Assembly (NCBI GenBank): GCA_933228675.1
Contig: OW121740.1
Span: forward strand, 53,460,174-53,524,173
Direction: 5' to 3'
From: Stomorhina lunata
Taxonomy: Eukaryota; Arthropoda; Insecta; Diptera; Rhiniidae
DNA length: 64,000 nucleotides
The position numbers and the translations under genes are program-made. A model generated the notes under the pieces. The model worked only from the letters and a program-made list of their open reading frames with translations. It searched no databases and was not told the origin of the DNA. Shown piece by piece: positions 18,371 through 30,210 of this stretch. Each line of letters starts with the position of its first letter. The first letter of the stretch is position 1.

Positions 18371-20411
18371 CAGGGACCGTTACAATTATGACATTTATAA
18401 TAAAAATCAAAATATAATTGTTATTTTACGATTTTTATTTTTTTTGGCAGAAATAATTTTTATTTTATGATTTTTATTTTTTTGTCAAATATATTTGTCA
18501 AATTCTGACAAATATTTTTTTTGGCAAAAATATTTGTCAAGATCTGACAAATATTTTTTTTGGCAAAAATATTTGTCAAAAATTGATTTTTATTTTATTT
18601 GTCAAAAATATTTGTCAAGGTCTGACAAATATTTTTTTTTGGCAAAAATATTTGTCAAGATCTGATTTTTATTTATTTTTAACAGAAATAATTGTTATTC
18701 TGATTTAATTTTTTTTTGTCAAAAATATTTGTCAAATAAAAAACGCAAAAAAAAATCAATACAGATTTTAAAAAAAATTTTAAAATTTCCCATAATTACG
18801 GTAAATTTTAAAAAATTTTCAATACAAATGAAAATTTTGAAAATTTCCCATAAAAACGGGAAATTTTAAAAATTTCTTGTAAAAAGGGAAAATTTTGAAT
18901 ATTTTTTTTTAAAATGTGAAATTTTGAAAATTTTATATATAAATAGGAAATTATAAAAATTTTCTGTAAAAATGGGAAATTTTGAAAATTTCACCTAAAA
19001 ACGGGAAATTTTGAAAATTTCCCATAAAAAATAGAAATTTTGAAAATTACCAATAAAAAAGGGAAATTTTGAAAATTTCTAATAAAAAAGGGAAATTTTG
19101 AAAATTTCCCATAAAAAAGGGAAATTTGAAAATTTCCCATAAAAAAGGGAAGTTTTGAAAATTTTCCATAAAAAAGGGAAATTTTGAAAATTTCCCATAA
19201 AAAAGGGAAATTTTGAAAATTTCCCATAAAAAAGGGTAATTTTGAAAAATTCCCATAAAAGGGGAAATTTTGAAAATTTCCCATAAAAAAGGGAAATTTT
19301 GAAAATTTCCCATAAAAAAGGGAAATTTTGAATATTTTCCATAACAAAGGGAAATTTTGAATATTTCCCATAACAAAGGGAAATTTTGAAAATTTCCCAT
19401 AAAAAAGGGAAATTTTGAAAATTTCCATAAAAATGGGAAATTTTGAAAATTTTACATAAAAACGGGAAATTTTGAAAATTTCCCCTAAAAATGGGAAATA
19501 TTGAAAACTTCATCTAAAACGGGAAATTTTGAAAATGAGATATTTTCAAAATTTCCCTTTTTTTATGGGAAATTTTCAATATTTCCACTTTTTATGGGAA
19601 ATTTTCAAAATTTCCATTTTTTGGGAAATTTTCAAAATTTCCATTTTTTATGGGAAATTTTCAAAATTTCAATTTTTTATGGGAAATTTTCAAAATTTCC
19701 CTTTTTATGGGAAATTTTCAAAATTACCCGTTTATATGGGAAATTTTCAAAATTTCCCTTTTTTATTGGAAATTTTCAAAATTTCCAATTTTTAGGGAAA
19801 ATTTTCAAAATTTCCCTTTTTTATGGGAAATTTTCAAAATTTCACATTTTAAAAAAGAATATTCAAAATATCCCCTTTTTACAAGAAATTTTTAAAATTT
19901 CCCGTTCTTATGGGAAAATTTCAAATACTACGTTTTTATGGGAAATTTTCAAAATTTTAATTTTTATTGAAAATTTTTAAAATTTACCGTTATTATTGGA
20001 AATTTTAAATTTTTTTTTAAAATTATATATTGATTTTTTTATTTTTGCGTTTTTTATTTAACAAATATTTTTGACAAAAAAAAAATTAAATCAGAATAAC
20101 AATTATTTCTGTTAAAAATAAATAAAAATCAGGTCTTGACAAATATTTTTGCCAAAAAAAATATTTGTCAGACCTTGACAAATATTTTTGACAAATAAAA
20201 TAAAAATCAATTTTTGACAAATATATTTGCCCAAAAAAATATTTGTCAGCTCTTGACAAATATTTTTGCCAAAAAAAATATTTGTCTGAATTTGACAAAT
20301 ATATTTGACAAAAAAAATAAAAATCGTAAAATAAATATTATTTTTGAAAAAAATAATAAAAATCAAGAATTTAAAAAAAAATTCAAGAATAATTATTATT
20401 TTCGGTCCCTG
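18371..20411. mobile_element. 2-kb foldback built from tandem 29-bp repeats
   Basis: Ends CAGGGACCG and CGGTCCCTG bound a large inverted repeat centred near 19530. The outer arms consist of repeats of ATATTTGTCAA and TTGACAAATATTTTT (18430-18730 against 20060-20320). The inner arms are tandem 29-bp units with GGGAAATTTTGAAAATTTCC. Long open frames here (for example 18991-19513 and 19501-19980) come only from the 29-bp periodicity: three units give 87 bases and thus a repeated peptide in every frame. The CAGGGACCG terminus resembles hAT foldbacks, but I see no 8-bp duplication. Confidence 0.75.
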
Positions 20412-20412
20412 C

Positions 20413-20946
20413 AAAAAACAAGTAAGAAAGTGCTATAGTCGGTCAAGCCCGACAATACGATACCTTTCGCCACTAAGGTCAAATGTGTTCTTTTTCCTGT
20501 ATATAGACAAATATTTGCTAAATTTTCTCATAACTTATATATTTAAGCTGTTTTCGTCATTTGGACTTATATGAGAGCTAGGGTCAAATGTGGACCGATT
20601 ATCTCGAAATTTGGGAAATTAATTACAGTTGCTACAAAAATTGTCATTATATTCGGATTTACGAGCGTTTTAGTGATTTTTGTCTTTAGTGCGTTTGACT
20701 GAAGAGTTTGTTTGGGAGCAACGGTCAAATATGGACCGATTTTAACGAAATTTGGTAAAGTGATTTTGGTTTGCATTAGCAGTATTTGTTTACAATTTCA
20801 TGAACAAATTATTCATCGAATCAAATTATCGACTCAGAAAGTGATTCTAAGCCTATTGGTATACTAAAAGGTGGGTCTAAGACAAATATTTATATGCCTT
20901 ACATACATCAGCACAAACTTATAATACTCTTTCCACCTATGGTGGT
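20413..20946 (+). mobile_element. DINE-1/Helentron-like element next to the foldback
   Basis: Starts AAAACAAGTAAGAAAGTGCT directly after the foldback terminus and ends with CCACCTATGGTGGT. It lacks the GTCY tract present in other copies; the sequence jumps from AATTATCG to ACTCAGAAAGTG, so that part is deleted. Non-coding. Confidence 0.7.
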
Positions 20947-21096
20947 AAATCTTTGGATACATAATTATGAAACTGAGTGTGTATATATAGATTTGTTAAG
21001 CCCTAAAGTATGCAGTGATTTTTTAAAATATTAATTTACTGTTGCAGGAGGACTTGTTTTTCATTGAAATGAATTAGAATTTGAATAAATTTAATA
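20945..21096 (+). repeat. flank segment duplicated on the far side of the foldback (copy 2)
   Basis: A direct copy of 18206-18370 (GTAAATCTTTGGATACATAA onward, ending AAATTTAATA). It is shorter because the TA microsatellite is contracted. After it the sequence continues as AATAAATTTTCG, which may show the uninterrupted context of the foldback site. Confidence 0.6.
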
Positions 21097-21364
21097 AATA
21101 AATTTTCGAATAGCAGAAACCGTCCAACTTTGCTGGCCAAAGTTGTTTTTTTTTTTAAAGCAGATAATACAAAACAATTTTAAAAATGTATTAGTTTTGT
21201 AATGTTTATCGTAAAAAAATTAGCTCACGTTCAATTAAACTTACCAGAAATGTTTACAAACGGGCTGTACAACTTTAATTTCTACGAACTTTAATTGATA
21301 AGATAAATATGCGTAGTATTACATTAGCTCTTCTGTAAATTTGAAGGAATTAGATGCTCTGGTT

Positions 21365-21408
21365 TTTAGGCCCTATACTCCACTGGGAATCAAGGATAAC
21401 AGAAGAAG
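21365..21408 (+). mobile_element. solo RTE LINE 3' end, forward
   Basis: GGCCCTATACTCCACTGGGA followed by ATCAAGGATAACAGAAGAAG is the terminal 40 bases of the RTE family seen at 9044, in the opposite orientation. The AGAAGAAG tail is kept. Confidence 0.65.
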
Positions 21409-21588
21409 ATGCTCTGGACTAGGGGATTAATTCGTTAAACTAACTGCATATTTCAAGTTTCGAAAGTACTTCACTCCATGCTAAATTCCTAGTATTAATA
21501 TCACCTGTATCTGACGGAAACTAGAACGTAACTCTTATGTATGGACTGTTGCTTTAAAATCTATTTTGGAGCTTTTCGACCGAGTGCA

Positions 21589-21700
21589 GGGGGGCTTACT
21601 GCGTATCTCGATTCGAAAATAAAACTGTTCGAATTTGTATGCTTAAAGCATTGTGTTTCGAAAATAATTTCATTTGAATCGAAATACGCAGTAACCCTCC
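21589..21700. mobile_element. MITE, GGGGGGTTACTGCG family, copy 3
   Basis: Same core and length as the copies at 6360 and 8125, but with small changes in both ends (GGGGGGCTTACTGCG and GTAACCCTCC), so it is the most diverged of the three. Confidence 0.7.
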
Positions 21701-22608
21701 AGGAGATCACAAAAGTGATTATCGTTGACAAGAGGGTATCCAACTCTGTTGATTAACTGCAACACCTTCTAAGTAAAGGTTGCGAACCTTTTTACAAAGG
21801 GGCCAAATTACGGCATTCGACATCGATCGAAATCTTAGATATTTTCAAAACATTTGTAAAGCATACTTTAAGGATAATCAAAAATATTTAAAAGATGCAC
21901 TGTCTACTATATTTTTTTAAGTTATTTGCCAAAAGATGAACAATAGTAAAAGAGTTTTAATTGAACTATATGTTTTTAAAAACGAATCAAAATGGACACC
22001 AAATTTCAAAAAACTTTTTGCATCGAAGTAACTTTGAACATCCCTAAAGTATACTTCACAATATTCGCTTAGAACTCTGAGTTTTCGATCGATATCGATC
22101 GATAACTTAAGGTTTTTTCTAAACGATTCCATGAATTCCAGATATCCTCTGGTAGCAGTCAAAATATAATAAACAAAATATTTCTTTATTTTTTTTTGAG
22201 TCTTTGTAATTTAATTAAATATTTTTATACTTAAAGAAAATGTTAAAAGAAATTAAAGAATGAATAAAGTAACGAAACAGGTCAAAATATAATTTATGAA
22301 GGACTCAAATATTTATTTTAAGAAGAATTATGCTTAAAAATCAAGAAGGGGAAATTTTCAATAATATACAATAATTTAAGTTTTTTTTAAGACTAAATTG
22401 TAATTTTGTAAATTTTTTTATTTGATTTAAATTTTTTGTTTAAATTGAATAATAACGCCCTAAAAATAAAACGCGCTAAAAATCGATTTTTTCTTAGAAA
22501 ATTCATACAAAAAGTCTTTTATAACTTTGTTACCCTCTCAAATACAAAAATTTGCTGTATTATTTTAACAGAAATATTTGAATGTGCTAAACCGATTTGC
22601 AAGTGCTA
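21701..22608. other. gene-free stretch
   Basis: AT-rich sequence with no supported gene. It contains ATCGATCG-rich strings near 21825 and 22090 (a run of ATCGATATCGATCGATAA) and long A/T runs. The open frames here are not conserved in any way I can recognise. Confidence 0.5.
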
Positions 22609-22653
22609 CGATGCACTGTGGTTTGAAGCAAAAAAAAAAGTGGCAATATATTC

Positions 22654-22897
22654 GTGGCTTGGTGCTAAAAGGGCCAATGTCAATTTTTTGCTGTTTTGAG
22701 TTAATCATTGCATTATATTGCCTTCTTTACCCTCTTTCATTTGGCTGTAACAGCTTATCTCTAATTAAATTCAAAACATATTTAAACGGGGTTTTCTGGT
22801 CAGTGTTACTATGTATTTATATGGAAAATTAAAATTTTAAATCAAATTTTCTCTAACCTACTTTTTTTTGACATTGGCCCTTTTAGCACCAAGCCAC
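22654..22897. mobile_element. 244-bp MITE in the left arm of the foldback
   Basis: GTGGCTTGGTGCTAAAAGGG and its inverted copy CCCTTTTAGCACCAAGCCAC bound the element. The other arm of the foldback (near 28820-28840) has no insertion at the matching site, so this MITE entered after the arms formed. AT-rich flanks hide the target duplication. Confidence 0.75.
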
Positions 22898-24198
22898 ATA
22901 TATATGTATGTATCTTCTAACCTGTAAGTCTGATTGCATCAGTATGTATGAGAGAATTGTTAAGAAGTACCCAAGCTTTCTAAATTTTGGATTTATGGTT
23001 ACCCTGTGTCTACACAGAGTGAATTATTAGGCGCCAAAGTAGACCACCTCCACCAGAAGCAAAAAAGTCGTGTAGCTCTTTCAAGTAAATATTGTCTAAT
23101 GTAGTTTTGTCCATTTTTGATTGAGCTTGAAGAAACAAAGAAAAACATGCTTACTTCACTAAAATAACTGTTATGGATTTTAAGTTATTTCATTTCAAAA
23201 ATAAAAAAAAAATCATTTTTCTCTTTGACTTTTTTTTAGTTTTTGACCGATTGTGCATTCGATATAAAATCTATAATTTTTTTCAAAAATACTGGCATAT
23301 AGCCAACAGTTTAGGAAATCAAAATTTTAAACCGGTTTCTAAATATTTCAAACCGTTTTGTGTTAAAAAATTTCCAAAATCAAATATTTTTCGCTGATCG
23401 AAAAAAGTGAAATTTTTTCTCAAAAATATGGTAACAATTTTTTACTTTTTACGAAGAAAATTTGTATTAAAAGTTAATGTTTTATTATATATACGTAGAG
23501 AATGGGGTTCTAGAATGATTTCAAACCAAATTTTAAGTCAGTACAATATTCACTCTACATACAGCATTGAACGAAATTTGTCTAATTTTAAAGAAATTTT
23601 TTGTGTTTCCTAACAAACAACAAAAAAGTCAAGCCGATTTTGCAACTTTCTGAAATGCAGTTATTTTGCCCCATATATTCTCTTTAGATTTCAAAAATAA
23701 AAAGTAGCTCGAGTTCATAAACGAATCCAGAAAATGCGATTTTGTAAAACATGGCAAATTTTTGTAGACAATATTTTTAATTGCAAAAAAGTCAATTTTG
23801 TTTAATTTTTTGTAAATGGTCTAAATTGTTTTCTTTAAACAATGAAATAAACTTTACTGCTGCCAAAAATCATTTATGCACCTTTTATAGTTTTTCAGAA
23901 ATATAAAGTCAAATTTTAAAAATGATTTTGAAAAAATAAGCTTTTTAGTTTTTTTGCACACTTTTCCCAAAAATGTTAAAGAATTTTTTGAATTTTATTA
24001 AAAAATTAACAGTGTAATAATTAACACATGTTTTCCTTTTTATTGATGTATTAAACATATATAAAAGATATTGGTAATAGGTACATTAATTGCATTAAAA
24101 CTACACGACTTAGGTCAAAAAATAAAAAAACACATTCAAAAATTGTGCAAACATCATGTTTTCAACTTTTTCGTAGATTTTTCCCACAAGTGTATACG

Positions 24199-26070
24199 TT
24201 TTTATACCCACCATCAAAAAGAATGGGGGGTATATTGAGATTGTCATTCCGTTTGTAATTTCCTTAATATTGGTTCAAAAATCAAAACCGATATATATTC
24301 TGAATCCTTATGAAATTCTAAGACGATTGAGCTATGTCCGTCTGTCTGTCCGTCTGTCTGTCTGTCTGTCTGTCTGTCTGTTGAAATCACGATAACGTCT
24401 AAACGAAAAGAGCTAGCTAACTGAAACTTAGCAAAAACATTCTTTATCTATGAGAAAATTTTGGTATTGAAATTGGGCAAAATCGGTTAGCATTTGGCCA
24501 TAGCTCCCGTATAACCTCGTCTAGGCTAATCGCTTATTTGCTAATAAATGACAAATTATGACAGTTATGATGACAAAATTTGGTATCTAGAAGTTTTAGA
24601 TAAGCACTAGGCAGCATATAAAATTTCATCGAAATCGGTTCACATTTAGCTATAGCTTCCATACAAAAAACTTACGAAAACAGGCTAAATTTCACCCAAA
24701 ATACACTTTAATGCCAATAAATCTAAAAGTATAACAGATATAACCACTAAATTTGGCACAAGAAAGTCTTATATCAATGCCAGCCAGTGTGCAAAATTTT
24801 GTCACAATCGGTCACTATTTGACCTAGCTCCCATATAAAAAACTTACGAAAACACAAAAATTCAAAAAGAAAAGGGGATTTATGTCCGTCTGTCCGTCAG
24901 ATAAAATCGTGATAGCTCCTTAGCTACAAGAGCTAGTAAGACTAAATTAAGCACAAGGAAGTCTTATGTCAATGCCAGCCAGTGTGCAAAATTTCGTCAC
25001 AATCGGTCACCATTTGACCATAGCTCCCATATAAAAAACTTATGGAAACACAAAAATACATAAAGAAAAGGTTGTTTATGTCCGTCTGTCCGTCAGATAA
25101 AAGCACGATAGCGCCTTAACGAAAAGAGCTAGAGGGACAAAATTTTACAAAAGTATCTTGGATATCTTGAAAAAGATGTGTGTTGAAAATGGACAAAATC
25201 GGTTCAAATTTAGTTAGAGCTCCCATATAACCCCGCCCCGGGAAACACATTAATGCTGATAAATTGAATACAATTGTAATAGCTATGCGATTAAATTTAA
25301 AATAGGGAAGTTTTATGCAATTTTTGATCAGTTTATCAAATTTTATAGGAATCAGTCCATATTTGACTTTAGCTTTCATGTGAAAAACACTCACGGAAAC
25401 CAAAAATTTTAGCAAAGGCCAGTTAAAAGCTATTAAATTAGAAACTATAATAGCTATGGTCACTAAATTTTGCAAGAATAAGCTCTCTATATATACCAGC
25501 CAGTATGTAAAATTTTGTTATAATCGGTCAACATTTGGCTATAATTCTTATATATATAACATCCCCTTTTTTATATCTACAATCAAAAAGATTTGGAGGT
25601 ACATTCATTATATTAAGATTGCACCTATGAAATTATATAGGCATCAATCAATGTTCAGCCCAGACTTTATATATGATGAATGCATTAGGAACTCATAACG
25701 AAATATATGGACCTGTCGTATTACTATTAACGTGTTTAGCCTAACTACATATTAATCACAACGAAAAGTATTTAACAACTTATTAATGTAAAACTATACC
25801 TGGTTATGAGACCGAATTTTGATCAAAGTAAATACTGGGGAAACCACTAAAATATTTTTGAATGTTGAACTATAAAGCTACGGAAACCTAATTTAGTCCA
25901 AAGGTTTTACCAACAATACCAAATAGCTTAGCGATTTTTCCAGTTTTGGTGCAGATTTTGAATTAGCTGCATCCTTGTAGATATATGAGATATGTTTCTA
26001 AATTTAACACAACTTGATGGTGGGTATATAAGATTCGGCACAGCCGAATATAACACTCTTACTTGTTTTT
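24199..26070 (+). mobile_element. second GTCY-bearing Helentron-like family
   Basis: Starts TTTTTATACCCACCATCAAA and ends GATTCGGCACAGCCGAATAT followed by AACACTCTTACTTGTTTTT. The end hairpin around GGCACAGCC and the TTACTTGTTTT terminus match Helentron/DINE architecture. Inside are three GTCTGTCCGTCY tracts (about 24338, 24886, 25081). Each heads a repeated block with GATAGC and AATCGGT, plus repeats of CCATATAAAAAACTTA, so the element contains three or four diverged internal units. The sequence differs from the commoner DINE-like family. Confidence 0.65.
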
Positions 26071-26075
26071 TACTC

Positions 26076-26602
26076 AAAACAAGTAAGAATGTGCTATAGT
26101 CGGTCAACCCCGACCTTACGATACCCTTCACCACTAAGGTCAAATATGTTCTTTTTCCTGTATAAAGATAAATATTTTGTAAATTTTGCCATCATACAAA
26201 CATTTTCTCAATACTTATATATTTAAGCTGTTTCCGTCATTTGGACTTATATGAGAGGTCAAATGTGGACCTATTTATCAGATTGATTACACAAATTATG
26301 AAGTGGGACCTATGGGAGGTACCATAAATAATGAACCGATTTTGACGAATTTCAATATCAAAAAAATGATTTGTGCCAAATTTCATCAAATCTTTAGAAT
26401 TTGCGAACTGTATTTTGATTACATGGTTTACATGGGGATCCAGCTAGACGAACGGACGGACTGACATCGCCAAATCGACTCAATAAGTGATTCTAAGCCT
26501 ATTTGTATACTAAAAGGTGGGTCTAAAACAAATAATTCTATGCGTTACACACATCAGCACAAACTTAGAATACCACCTATGGTGGTATTATAAGGGTATA
26601 AA
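26076..26602 (+). mobile_element. DINE-1/Helentron-like element abutting the previous one
   Basis: AAAACAAGTAAGAATGTGCT through GACGAACGGACGGACTGACA to CCACCTATGGTGG. It begins only about six bases after the end of the 24199 element, so one inserted at the terminus of the other. Shortened relative to the copy at 16340. Confidence 0.7.
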
Positions 26603-26936
26603 AAAAACTAAAAAGTGTAGTTTTCATAAAATAATTTTTGAATTTTGACTTTAAATTTCTGCAAAACTGTACAAGGTCCATTAATGATTTTTTTCAGCAA
26701 TTAAGTTTATTTTGTTATTTATCAAAAAAAAACAATATAAATCATTTAAAAAAATGAAACCCAATTGACCTTTTTTTGCAATTTAAATTGCGATGTATAA
26801 AAATTTTGTCATTTTTTATAAAAACCCATTTTCTAGATTCGTTTATGATTTTGCACTACTTTTTATTTTTGAAAACTAAAGAGAATATATGGGGTTTTCA
26901 AGCCACATTTCAATAAGTTGCATAATCGACTTGTCT

Positions 26937-27776
26937 TTTTATACCCTTCACCACCATAGGTGGAAAGGGTATTATAAGTTTGTGTTGATGTATGTAACGC
27001 ATAGAAATATTTGTCTTAGACCCACCTTTTAGTATACCAATAGACTTAGAATCACTTTTTAAGTCGATTTAGCGATGTCAGTCCGTCCGTCTGTCAGCCC
27101 GTCCGTCCGTCTGTCAGCCCGTCCGTCCGTCTGACCCCCATGTAAACCTTGTAATCAAACTTCAGGTCGCAATTCTAAAGATAATTTGATGAAATTTGGC
27201 ACAAATAATTTTTTTGATAGTGGGACCATGTCTAATGAAATTCGTCAAAATTGGTCATTATTTATGGTACCTCCCATAGGTCCCACTTCCCAGAATTGAT
27301 ATGTTAGCCACAAATATCAATATTTTTCATGAAATTTAAAATAAATGAATAAATAAAATACTGCGTATATAAACCTAAATTACTGTACCAAATTTCGTTC
27401 AAATCGGTTCAAATTTGACCATAGCTCCCATACAAACTTATGTGTCAAAACGCACTAAATGGAACAAAAATCACTAAACGCTCTTAAATCTTGAGATAAT
27501 GAGAATTTTAAGTTTATTTTTTGCAAACATAATTTTTGTAACAACTGTAATCAATTTGCCAAATTTCGAGATAATCGGTCCACATTTGACCCTAGCTCTC
27601 ATATAAGTCCAATGAAGGAAACAGCTTAAATATATAAGTTTTGAGAAAATGATTGTATGATGGCAAAATTTAGCAAATATTTGTCTTTATACAGGAAAAA
27701 GAAGACCTTTGACCTTAGTGGTAAAGGGTATCGTATTGTCGGGCTTGACCGGCTATAGCACTTTCATACTTGTTTG
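26937..27776 (-). mobile_element. DINE-1/Helentron-like element, reverse, in the right arm
   Basis: TATACCCTTCACCACCATAG to TATAGCACTTTCATACTTG. It holds the longest GTCY tract here, with alternating CCGTCCGTCTGTCAGCCCGT. It interrupts the right arm of the Transib-like foldback; the left arm has no insert at the corresponding place. Confidence 0.8.
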
Positions 27777-28396
27777 TTATTTGTTCGAAAACACAAAAAA
27801 ATTTTCTTAAAAATTAAACAAATTTCGATCAATGCTGTAGGTAGAGTGAAAGTTTTACTGACTTATTTATAATTTGGTTCAAAATCATCCTAGAACCCCA
27901 TTCTCTACGAATATGTAATAAAACATTAACTTTTAATAAAAAAAACTTCTTGGTAAAAAGTAAGAAATTGATAAAAAAATTTTTGAGAAAAAATTCACTT
28001 TTTTCGAAATTATTTGACTTTTGAATTTTATCAACATAAAACGATTCAAGATATTTAAAAACGGGTTTTAAAGTTTTATTTCCTAAACTGTTGGCTATAT
28101 GTTGGTATTTTTTAAAAGAATATCGATTAAATATCGAATGTACAATCGGTCAAAAACTAAAAAAAGTCGAAGAGAAAAATTATTTTTCTTATTTTGAAAA
28201 TGGAATAACTTTAAACCCATAAAAGTTATAGTGAAGTTTTGTTTTTTCTTCGTTTCTTCAAGTTCATTCCAAAATGTAAAAAATCAACGGTATTAGACAA
28301 TAACTGAAAGAGCTACATAGTCCAAAAGCTTATTTACTTCTGAGGTGATCTTTTTGATGACCAATAATTCAGCTTATATAAACAAAAGGTAACTAT

Positions 28397-28748
28397 CAGG
28401 CATGTCACGAATTCCGTTCGGAATTGAAACCATTCCGTAGTTGAATTCCGATCGAAATGGTTTTAGGTTCTATAGATTCCGAAAAATTTTAAATGTCCAA
28501 AATCAGTACAAAATAAGATTTTTGCAATTGAAATTTTCAACTCTATCTTTGTTTTAACAAAAAACACTGATTAATTGAGGAAATTGTTCAAATATTGAAT
28601 AAACAACTAAAAACATATGAATTCAATTCCACTTTGAAAATAGAAAGTGGTTTCATTCCGAAAAATTTTTTCGTTTTACTTTTTCAATAGAAGCAAAGTG
28701 CGGAATTCATTCCACTTCCGAACGGAATTGAGTTCTGTGACATGGCTG
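28397..28748. mobile_element. 352-bp MITE with CAGGCATGTCAC ends
   Basis: Left CAGGCATGTCAC and right GTGACATGGCTG are inverted matches. GAATTCCGTTCGGAATTG near the left end is mirrored by TTCCGAACGGAATTG near the right end. The left arm of the foldback provides the empty site (GGTAACCATAAATCC, reversed). The comparison suggests a duplication of about 3 bp (TAT). Confidence 0.65.
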
Positions 28749-28885
28749 TATAAATCCAAAAATTTAGAAGGCTTGGGTTCTCCTTAAGAATTCTCTCATA
28801 CAGATGCAATCGGACTTACAGTTTAGAAGGTACATATTTATTCCCACTTTTTTTTTTTTTTTTTGTCTCAAGCCACTGTGCGATG

Positions 28886-29394
28886 CAAGACTATTTGCAA
28901 ACCATTGAAAATGGGCTTATAATTTATTATTAATATATATTATTAAAATAAAATAAATAGGTATTACTTTTATTTAAAAAAATGTGCAAATTACACTGTA
29001 AAGAAAATCATGTGCATATATATAAATATTTTTTTTTTATTAAAAAATTGTAAGATTTATTAAAAAAAAAATCAAATCCGTAAATAATTCCAAGTTAAAC
29101 TCAAAGAAAACTAAACTTTTTAAAAGAAATACAATTTAAGATTTATCACCATGAAAATTAACTCCTTGAAATTTTTGTTTTTTTTTTCTTTTTTGATATT
29201 TAAATTATGATATTGTAAATTTAAGATTGGGAAAAGATTTAAAGGTTTTATAAAAACCTGAAGTTTTTGAAGGCAAATACTATTTTTGATTTATATAAAA
29301 ATACGCAAAAAATTTATATATATATTAAAAAAAAAATATATAAGTCAATGTTTTAAAATGAAAATAAATTCAAATTTAAAACTACTTTTATTAT
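28886..29394. other. gene-free AT-rich stretch
   Basis: Dominated by A and T runs with no coding potential. At 29395 a string TACACTGTCGTTCGTAAG followed by TTAACGACACC resembles a Tc1-like terminal repeat, and a diverged inverted relative occurs near 36770-36800. Neither has a convincing partner end. Confidence 0.4.
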
Positions 29395-29575
29395 ACACTG
29401 TCGTTCGTAAGTTAACGACACCTATTGAATTAAACTTTGGCTAGGAATATCTCACTAGTAAATGACTACAGACATTTTGTTCTCTTTTGTATTAATTTGG
29501 TTTTCAATGGATTATATTTTTAGTAAAGTCTGAGAATTACAGTTCAGACCTAAATTGTTGGCTCAGAAGATTATG

Positions 29576-29937
29576 ACATTTCAAGCAAGGTTCCAAAATA
29601 AACATAACCTTATTATATTGTACTGAACTTACACGCAAAAGTTATTTATTTTTACGTACCTAACTAAGTAGGAAACAAAGTTGGGTACGTTAAGCCACAA
29701 TAAAAAAGAACGTTATGTTATAATAACGAATCGTTCTTATGTACTATAAGTTAACTAAAAAATACTTTAAAATCCCAAAGAACGATTCGTTATTATAACA
29801 TAACGTTCTTTTTTATTGTGGCTTAACGTACCCAACTTTGTTTCCGACTTAGTTAGGTACGCAAAAATAGCTTTTGCGTGTAAGTTCAGTACAATATAAT
29901 AAGGTGATATTTATTTTGGAACCTTGCTTGAAATGTC
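29576..29937. repeat. 362-bp palindrome with 150-bp arms
   Basis: The left half (GACATTTCAAGCAAGG, then TTACACGCAAAAG, then AACGTTATGTTATAATAACG) is repeated in inverted form in the right half with only a few differences, including indels. The short centre lies near 29756. A recent insertion of a palindromic MITE is the simplest explanation. Confidence 0.75.
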
Positions 29938-30015
29938 TAAGTTGCAAATTTTTAGATAACTTTAGTACTATTTTTGTGGATTCATAAATAAGTCGTTTAT
30001 TTTCATATATTTAGT

Positions 30016-30205
30016 CCTTTAATTCCTGGTGGAACATAGGGCCTCAACAAATGTTTTCCTTGTAAGTTTATCGGTAGTCATCACTTTCATCTCGTTCCAT
30101 GATACACCAAACTACCTCAGTTCGTTCTCAGTTTGGCGTCTCCACGTGTTTGCGGGTCTACCAGACCTCTGGAAATTTGAGGATTATATTCAATAGCTTC
30201 ACGAT
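30016..30205 (-). mobile_element. RTE LINE 3' fragment
   Basis: CATAGGGCCTCAACAAATG, the GATACACCAAACTAC region and GTCTCCACGTGTTTGCGGGT correspond to the same region of the RTE copy at 9044 (TAGGGCCTCAACC, TTGACCTTCTCCACGTTCTA). They are diverged, so this belongs to a related subfamily. It is followed at once by the rosa-type element. Confidence 0.6.
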
Positions 30206-30210
30206 TTATA

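Larger units (their letters stand above)
22614..28880. mobile_element. Transib-like foldback with perfect 5-bp target duplication, five nested elements
   Basis: The left terminus is CACTGTGGTTTGAAGC and the right terminus, reversed, is CACAGTGGCTTGAGAC. Both are followed by a poly-A run, AGTGG and a shared arm. The 5-mers outside are CGATG (22609-22613) and CGATG (28881-28885). The arms, 22614-23965 and 26608-28880, match in inverted form; examples are GAGAATGGGGTTCTAGAATG against CATCCTAGAACCCCATTCTC. Without insertions the arms are about 1.1 kb and the loop about 230 bp. Nested are a MITE (22654), a GTCY-rich element (24199), two DINE-like copies (26076, 26937) and another MITE (28397). Heptamer ends plus a 5-bp GC-containing duplication point to Transib. 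No transposase is seen. Confidence 0.7.

Noticed and set aside
18991..19980. Several overlapping open frames of 80-160 codons on both strands with a repeated Phe/Lys/Asn-rich peptide
   Set aside because: They arise from the 29-bp tandem unit: three units are 87 bases, so any stop-free frame stays open. The same peptide appears in all frames and both strands.
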